Assembly: GCA_002451715.1 (NCBI GenBank)
Contig: DKDD01000109.1
Span: forward strand, 14,819-24,977
From: Ruminococcaceae bacterium UBA6857
GTDB taxonomy: Bacteria; Bacillota; Clostridia; Oscillospirales; Acutalibacteraceae
Direction: 5' to 3'
DNA: 10,159 nucleotides
Shown: one piece after another, positions 6,424-10,159 of the stretch
Position numbering within the stretch: position 1 is the first letter of the stretch
How the letters are laid out: each line of letters opens with the position of its first letter
Notes under the pieces: model-generated
What the model saw: the letters and a program-made list of their open reading frames with translations, nothing else
The model's database searches: none
What the model was told of the DNA's origin: nothing
Translations under genes and position numbers: made by a program

Positions 6424-9105
6424 TTACGCCTCCTTATTATCTGCTTTTTTCTCGGGTTTAGCTTCTTTTTTAAGAGCCTTTTCCGCTTTTCTTCTCTCGA
6501 TAAGAATCTTGATTCTGTCGCGTCTCCAAATAAGGAACGCCGCAATCAGAAGAAGAACGATAACAATCGGAATAATTATTTTCGGAGCGTCCGACTTTTT
6601 ATCTTCGGGCTGATAGATAATCTCTTTGTCATAGACATATACACCCGTTGTTGTTGAAACCGCTCTTTCGCGGAAGAAGAGTTTATAAAGCCATTCAATC
6701 GTTTCGTCGGTTGTCATTTCTGCCATCTGTTCGCCGATACCCGAAGAATACTGAGAGAACATTGAATTGTCTCCGTCTTTCGGAGCCATCATCTCGCTGA
6801 CAACCTTGCTGTTTTCCGGTGCTCTGATTGCATCGACAAAATAGCGAAGAAGCGTGATAAGAACCGCTGTCTGGTCTGCTTTAACAACATATACCGTTTC
6901 TCTTTTTCCGTCAAAAGTGCGTTTGCTCTTGACCGAAGCGATTGAACCGATGCCGGCAACCGATTTGAGATCCGGCTTTTTGAGCTTGAGCGTATCCTTT
7001 GCAAGTTTTGGAACGGCTTTTTCAACTTTGCCGATTATGTCGGTCTTTTTGATTTTTTCAAGGTCAAGACCGAGCGACGAAAGGTCAATTCCAACACTTT
7101 CCGAAAGATCGGTAAACGGTTTTGTGAGGTTTTCAAGGCACTGCATGAGCGAACCGTTGGAAACAAAGTAAAGAAGATTCGGCAAAATTTCGGTCAGTGT
7201 ATAAACCGGCTTTTTGCAGATTTTGTCAACAAGGTCAAGAACCGGTCTGACGATTGTGCTGATGATTTTGCTGCTGCCTTTGCATTTTTCATACTGGCTG
7301 TATGTGAGAATGTGTCCGTCCGGGCAACCGAGCGCTTCAAGAACGGGAATGACCGCTGTGTTATATCCGTTTGTTCCGGGAATGTTTACAGAATCAAGAA
7401 CCGTCAGCGTACCGTTTGCAAAAAGCATTTCAAAAACGGGTTCAAACGGCATGAGAACTGCGGTGAGAGCAGTTTCAAAATAGCTTCTGCTTCCGTTTTT
7501 GAAGCAGGACGCAAGTCTGTCTTCGCTGATGTATTTCCAACTGTATGTGCCTGAAAGATAGGAGCTTGCGGTGTAATATCCGCTGTTTCGAAGGTAAGAG
7601 GCAACGGCGTTCGGGCTGACACTTATTCCGAGGGCGGAAACCGCGCTTTGCATATCCGAGCTTTCAAGTGCGCCGTAAATGCCTTTCATCAGCTTTGCAA
7701 GAACCGCGCCGGAATAGATTGCTTCTTTAAGCGTTGCATTGAGCGTTTTTCCGCCGCCAAATTCAACGGCAAATTCGCTCATAACCTTGTCTATTCCTTT
7801 AAGAACGCGTTCGTACTTTTCCTGTCCGAGGTTTTCGGTATAACTTACCGAAGTTGCGGTGAAGTCCTTTTGCGTCCATTCATAGTCAACTTCGCTTCCG
7901 CTTTCGCTTGTGAGAAGATTTACAAGCATTTTGAAAATTTCGCCGGAATCTTTTTTAAGAAGGTTTTGAACCGTGGGAACAAGATCCTTCGTGTCGCTGT
8001 TTTCACCGAGCATTTCGGCAACCTTGTCTGTGTTAAGCTTCAAAGTATCAATGAGCCATGTAAAAATATATGTGAAGCTTTCGCCGATATTGGCAACAAC
8101 TTTTCCGCCGCTGACTGTTCCGCAGCCTTTGAGAGTGTCAAGGTCAATCGGGGCAAGCTTAACGTCGCTTTGTTCGGTCATGTCCGAAAGGACGGTGTTG
8201 ATGTTTTCGCTGAAATTCGTTGTATACTTCTGCGAATCCTGAAGGAACATCAAAAGGCTGAGCATTTGCGAACCAGAGAAAAGCGAAACAAGGCTTCCTA
8301 TATGCGGTGTGAACGGTTTGAGCAGTGCGTTGACTGAACTTTCAAGTCCGCCGTCTTTAATATAGTATGCAAGATTCGGAAGTGTTTCCGAAAGTTTCAT
8401 TGCCGGACGTTCAAGAAGTTCTTCAAGAAGTGAGAAAACCGAAATGACGGTGTTCCAAACCATTGAGTTCTTGTTGCCTTCAGCCTGGGCATAAAACGTT
8501 GTGGAACTTTCAAACCATGTGCAGCCAAGCGCGGCAAGCATAGGAACAAGTCCGGTTTCATATCCGTTTGAGCCGGTGATTCGAATCACTCCGACCTTGT
8601 AGGTTCCGCCGCACAAAACGGTGTAAAGCACATCGTTGAACGGCGAAAGCATTAAAGCTACCGCAGAAGCAAAGTCATATTTGTCATAGACATTCCACTT
8701 TGCACCCGAAAGGTTGACTGCAGACCAACCGGCAGAATTCAAAAGTGCCTTTTGAACCGTCGGATAGTTGGCAAGTCCCTTTGCAACGCCTGCGGGGCTG
8801 ATGTCGATTCCGAGTCTTGAAAGCGTGTCCGTGCTTTCGGCGAGTGAAGAATAAATTCCCGTCAAGAGCTTTGACAAAGTTTCGCTTTCAAAAAGAACCG
8901 GGGTGACGAGATTTTCAAGCGTTGTGTTTTTGAAAGACGAAACGGCGTTTTCAACAAGTTTGTCTGTTTTTTCTGCCGCTTCGGCCGCGCTTTGATTTGT
9001 GACTCCGTCGGGATAGCTGACAGCCGCAAGGCACGGCATGCAGACCGAAAGGAGAACGCAAAGCGAAAGCAAAACGCTCAAAAAACTTTTTGCTGTTTTA
9101 TTCAT
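6424..9105 (-). CDS. Unrecognised membrane-anchored extracytoplasmic protein with internal duplication
   Basis: 893 residues; I do not recognise the family. The N-terminus is a signal peptide (KTAK, then a hydrophobic stretch to about residue 26, with likely signal peptidase I cleavage near 27-28; no good lipobox). The C-terminus has one TM helix (about 842-860) followed by a basic, Lys/Glu-rich cytoplasmic tail of 33 residues. So about 800 residues should be displayed outside, tethered at the C-terminus. The exported part is two copies of one unit (about 62-400 and 454-812), mostly helical in appearance, with no catalytic motif I can name. The start overlaps the marR stop by 8 nt and has GAGGTG 7 nt upstream. 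The ABC exporter gene follows after 3 nt. The context suggests an accessory or partner subunit of that transporter, for example a substrate-handling or wall-spanning adaptor; this is inference. An unrelated surface protein merely sharing the operon is the alternative. Confidence 0.85.
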   Translation of the reverse strand: MNKTAKSFLSVLLSLCVLLSVCMPCLAAVSYPDGVTNQSAAEAAEKTDKLVENAVSSFKNTTLENLVTPVLFESETLSKLLTGIYSSLAESTDTLSRLGIDISPAGVAKGLANYPTVQKALLNSAGWSAVNLSGAKWNVYDKYDFASAVALMLSPFNDVLYTVLCGGTYKVGVIRITGSNGYETGLVPMLAALGCTWFESSTTFYAQAEGNKNSMVWNTVISVFSLLEELLERPAMKLSETLPNLAYYIKDGGLESSVNALLKPFTPHIGSLVSLFSGSQMLSLLMFLQDSQKYTTNFSENINTVLSDMTEQSDVKLAPIDLDTLKGCGTVSGGKVVANIGESFTYIFTWLIDTLKLNTDKVAEMLGENSDTKDLVPTVQNLLKKDSGEIFKMLVNLLTSESGSEVDYEWTQKDFTATSVSYTENLGQEKYERVLKGIDKVMSEFAVEFGGGKTLNATLKEAIYSGAVLAKLMKGIYGALESSDMQSAVSALGISVSPNAVASYLRNSGYYTASSYLSGTYSWKYISEDRLASCFKNGSRSYFETALTAVLMPFEPVFEMLFANGTLTVLDSVNIPGTNGYNTAVIPVLEALGCPDGHILTYSQYEKCKGSSKIISTIVRPVLDLVDKICKKPVYTLTEILPNLLYFVSNGSLMQCLENLTKPFTDLSESVGIDLSSLGLDLEKIKKTDIIGKVEKAVPKLAKDTLKLKKPDLKSVAGIGSIASVKSKRTFDGKRETVYVVKADQTAVLITLLRYFVDAIRAPENSKVVSEMMAPKDGDNSMFSQYSSGIGEQMAEMTTDETIEWLYKLFFRERAVSTTTGVYVYDKEIIYQPEDKKSDAPKIIIPIVIVLLLIAAFLIWRRDRIKILIERRKAEKALKKEAKPEKKADNKEA
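6428..6435 (-). promoter_or_regulatory. Strong ribosome binding site of the ABC transporter gene
   Basis: On the minus strand AAGGAGGC lies 7 nt before the ATG at 6420. It sits inside the last codons of the upstream gene, whose TAA is at 6424-6426. It decides the start of the ABC gene and allows coupled translation. Confidence 0.85.
6670..7746 (-). repeat. Second copy of the ~350-residue internal repeat in the 893-residue protein
   Basis: Residues about 454-812. Matching landmarks: LAKLMKGIYGAL (469-480), LMPFEPVFEMLFANGT (551-566), GTNGYNTAVIPVLEALGC (577-594), LTEILPNLLYFVSNG (637-651), LTKPFT (660-665), and KLKKPDLKSVAGIGSI (707-722). Order and spacing match the first copy. The copies differ enough that the duplication is probably old. 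Confidence 0.8.
7906..8922 (-). repeat. First copy of the ~340-residue internal repeat in the 893-residue protein
   Basis: Residues about 62-400. Landmarks shared with the second copy: LSKLLTGIYSSL (77-88), LSPFNDVLYTVLCGGT (153-168), GSNGYETGLVPMLAALGC (178-195), LSETLPNLAYYIKDG (238-252), LLKPFT (261-266), and a distal part with KLAPIDLDTLKGCGTV (316-331). The homology is judged by eye at protein level. Confidence 0.8.
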
Positions 9106-9583
9106 CGTGGTTCACCTCTTCTTTTCCGGGCTTTTGTTCGGCGGCTTTCTTTTCTGCCGAATTTTCGCCCTTTTCAATCTCTATTATCTTATTCATGATA
9201 CGCAGAAATTCGTGCGTATCATTTTCACCGATTTTTTCCATTATAATTTCCGAATGGTGAAGAGCCTCGGTTTTAAGCCCCTCAACAACCGTTTTTCCTT
9301 TTTCGGTGATTTGAACCGTAACTTTTCGTTTGTCGGTTCCGTTCGAAATGCGTTCAACAAGATCCTTATGCTCAAGTGCATGAATGATTGCCGTAACCCT
9401 TGCCGCAGTGACATCAAGCAATTCGGCAAGAGCGCCGGGGGTACTTTTTCCGCCCGTTTCAACAAGACGGGCAAGAAGAACATTTTCGCCCTTCAGCTTT
9501 TTTTGAAGTGCCTGAAAAATATCAGCCTTGTTAATCATTGCAACGGTTGAAACAATGTTTGCAAGAAGATCGTTCCTGTTCAT
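9098..9583 (-). CDS. MarR-family transcriptional regulator, probable local autorepressor
   Basis: 161-residue cytoplasmic DNA-binding protein. It has the MarR winged helix-turn-helix: helices from about 45-72 with LAELLDVTAARVTAIIHALEHKDLVER, then a wing containing the typical DKR (84-86) followed by KVTVQITEKG. Flanking helices (about 5-40 and 98-135) should form the dimer interface. MarR proteins usually bind short palindromes in their own promoter and release DNA on ligand binding. Exactly such palindromes lie upstream at 9611-9645. The start is supported by AAGGGGGG 5 nt upstream; the run of six G is unusual. A hydrophilic Lys/Glu-rich tail follows residue 135, and its coding DNA carries the Shine-Dalgarno of the next gene. 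The stop overlaps that gene's start by 8 nt. It is first in the three-gene unit and probably controls all of it. The ligand is unknown. Confidence 0.92.
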   Translation of the reverse strand: MNRNDLLANIVSTVAMINKADIFQALQKKLKGENVLLARLVETGGKSTPGALAELLDVTAARVTAIIHALEHKDLVERISNGTDKRKVTVQITEKGKTVVEGLKTEALHHSEIIMEKIGENDTHEFLRIMNKIIEIEKGENSAEKKAAEQKPGKEEVNHDE

Positions 9584-9610
9584 TGTATCCCCCCTTAATT
9601 AATAAAATAC

Positions 9611-9623
9611 TTAACAGTGTTAA
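9611..9623. promoter_or_regulatory. Palindromic operator 2, in the leader (probable MarR site)
   Basis: TTAACACTGTTAA on the minus strand, a perfect palindrome around one central base. It is the same motif as operator 1 with one base changed. The two centres are 22 bp apart, about two helical turns, so two dimers could bind on the same face of the DNA. Confidence 0.75.
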
Positions 9624-9632
9624 ACTTTTTAT

Positions 9633-9645
9633 TTAACGGTGTTAA
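9633..9645. promoter_or_regulatory. Palindromic operator 1, abutting the -10 element (probable MarR site)
   Basis: TTAACACCGTTAA on the minus strand, an inverted repeat of TTAAC around a 3-bp centre. It touches the last base of the -10 box and covers the predicted start site, a position where bound protein would block RNA polymerase. Confidence 0.75.
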
Positions 9646-9673
9646 CTATATCACTACTTCCATCAAATGTCAA
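9645..9673 (-). promoter_or_regulatory. Sigma-A type promoter of the marR-ABC operon
   Basis: On the minus strand a consensus -35 TTGACA (9668-9673) is followed by exactly 17 nt and a near-consensus -10 TATAGT (9645-9650). Transcription should start near 9638, giving a leader of about 55 nt before the marR ATG at 9583. The promoter is strong on paper, as expected for one held down by a repressor. Confidence 0.85.
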
Positions 9674-9702
9674 TACAAAAAGAATTAAAAATGATAAAAG
9701 TG

Positions 9703-9722
9703 CCCAAAAAAGTCCTTTTGGG
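9703..9722 (-). terminator. Possible weak terminator for minus-strand transcripts entering from the right
   Basis: A 7-bp stem CCCAAAA/TTTTGGG with a 6-nt loop, followed on the minus strand by an interrupted T-rich run. It would insulate the marR promoter from upstream read-through. The stem is short and AT-rich, so this is tentative. Confidence 0.35.
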
Positions 9723-9965
9723 TTTGTGTAAATCGACAGATTCTTGGAAAATGGTTGAATAATGACTCAATTGATATAATATGACATTTTCTATTAGCAA
9801 ATTTTCCTGCCATTAAACTTAGGAATTGACCGTTATTCATACGCAGGCTTTGCTCATTTTCGTACGGGCGTCGCTTGAGGTGTCCATGTGCTTTACTGTT
9901 GCGCTGCATAATTTTTGCCGAAGCGTTTCTAACCGGACGGTATGGGGCGGATTTTGTTGTGACTT

Positions 9966-10071
9966 GCGGCGAATGAAGCGTTCCGCCCTTTGGCGAAACA
10001 TGAAGAACGCCTTTCGGCGAATGAAGCGTTGAACTTACGTTCAACATTGCGGTGGCGTTTCTGCGAAACGC
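9966..10071. repeat. Array of small hairpins separated by ATGAAG spacers
   Basis: Four short inverted repeats follow one another: CGCC-CTTT-GGCG (9984-9995), CGCC-TTTC-GGCG (10008-10019), TTGAAC-TTAC-GTTCAA (10029-10044) and GCGTTTC-TGC-GAAACGC (10055-10071). ATGAAG occurs at 9973, 10000 and 10021, each after a GGCGA-type stem end, and GGCGAATGAAGCGTT occurs twice. This is a degenerate 21-27 bp tandem pattern of stem-loops and looks like a non-coding repeat element; its function is unknown. Confidence 0.6.
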
Positions 10072-10159
10072 AATTGAAAAATTTAACCGTAGGGGAGTCT
10101 CGTGAGGCTTCCGTCTACTTTTTTGATTGCACGACGTAACCTAAACGGCACAACTTTTC

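Larger units (their letters stand above)
9674..10159. other. Gene-poor intergenic region upstream of the marR promoter
   Basis: I see no supportable gene in these 486 bases. The open frames here (minus 9685-10047; plus 9826-10032) have no ribosome binding site that I can see. Their predicted proteins consist largely of translated repeats and resemble no family I know. The left part is AT-rich with one weak hairpin. The right part, from about 9966, is a cluster of short hairpins, then an imperfect hairpin at about 10092-10112. The window ends before the next gene. Confidence 0.6.

Noticed and set aside
7648..8337. 229-codon plus-strand open frame opposite the 893-residue protein
   Set aside because: Antisense shadow: rich in Phe, Cys and Lys, with no domain pattern. 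The opposite strand has a signal peptide, an internal repeat and a TM anchor in one continuous frame.
6424..9105. Lipoprotein anchoring of the 893-residue protein (LSVC or CMPC as a lipobox)
   Set aside because: The residue before each candidate Cys (Val or Pro) does not fit a lipobox, and a clear C-terminal TM anchor exists.
9826..10032. 68-residue open frame on the plus strand in the same region
   Set aside because: Its C-terminal half (RRMKRSALWRNMKNAFRRMKR style) is a direct translation of the tandem repeat, and I see no start signal.
9685..10047. 120-residue open frame on the minus strand in the right-hand intergenic region
   Set aside because: I see no ribosome binding site. Its N-terminal part is the translated hairpin array (recurring LHSPKG/VSPKG), its C-terminus runs through a weak hairpin, and no family resemblance is visible.
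9966..10071. Possible CRISPR array
   Set aside because: Repeats are short, imperfect and spaced irregularly (27 and 21 nt), the elements between them are themselves palindromic rather than unique spacers, and no cas gene is in the window.

Overview
The window reads as chromosomal DNA of a low-to-mid GC Bacillota, most likely a gut-type Clostridia. The signs are AAGGAGG-type ribosome binding sites, a TTGACA/TATAGT promoter, A/T-tailed intrinsic terminators, and the style of the protein families. No lineage can be fixed without a database. There are two convergent transcription units and a gene-poor right end.

Left block, plus strand (1-3452): the 3' part of a PfkB-family sugar kinase (KdgK-like, cut by the window edge), a class II fructose-bisphosphate-type aldolase, an IolC-type 5-dehydro-2-deoxygluconokinase, and a small nucleotidyltransferase-fold protein. 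The first three are nearly contiguous (gaps of 1 and 13 nt). IolC plus an IolJ-like aldolase are the two consecutive steps that turn 5-dehydro-2-deoxygluconate into dihydroxyacetone phosphate and malonate semialdehyde, so this looks like the tail of a myo-inositol (or related keto-deoxy sugar acid) catabolic operon. It ends at a strong hairpin terminator (3457-3504).

Right block, minus strand (9673 down to 3630): a self-contained unit with a near-consensus promoter, two 13-bp palindromic operators 22 bp apart, a MarR-family regulator, an 893-residue membrane-anchored extracytoplasmic protein made of two copies of one ~350-residue unit, and a 913-residue MacB/FtsX-type ABC exporter subunit with the ATPase fused to the permease. 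Genes overlap by 8 nt or are separated by 3 nt, so they are almost certainly co-expressed. The simplest reading is an autoregulated envelope export or envelope-maintenance system, whose large duplicated partner protein I do not recognise. This is the best candidate for an undescribed system here.

Right end (9674-10159): no convincing gene. It holds a run of small hairpins separated by ATGAAG-containing spacers plus another imperfect hairpin, and looks like a degenerate intergenic repeat element.
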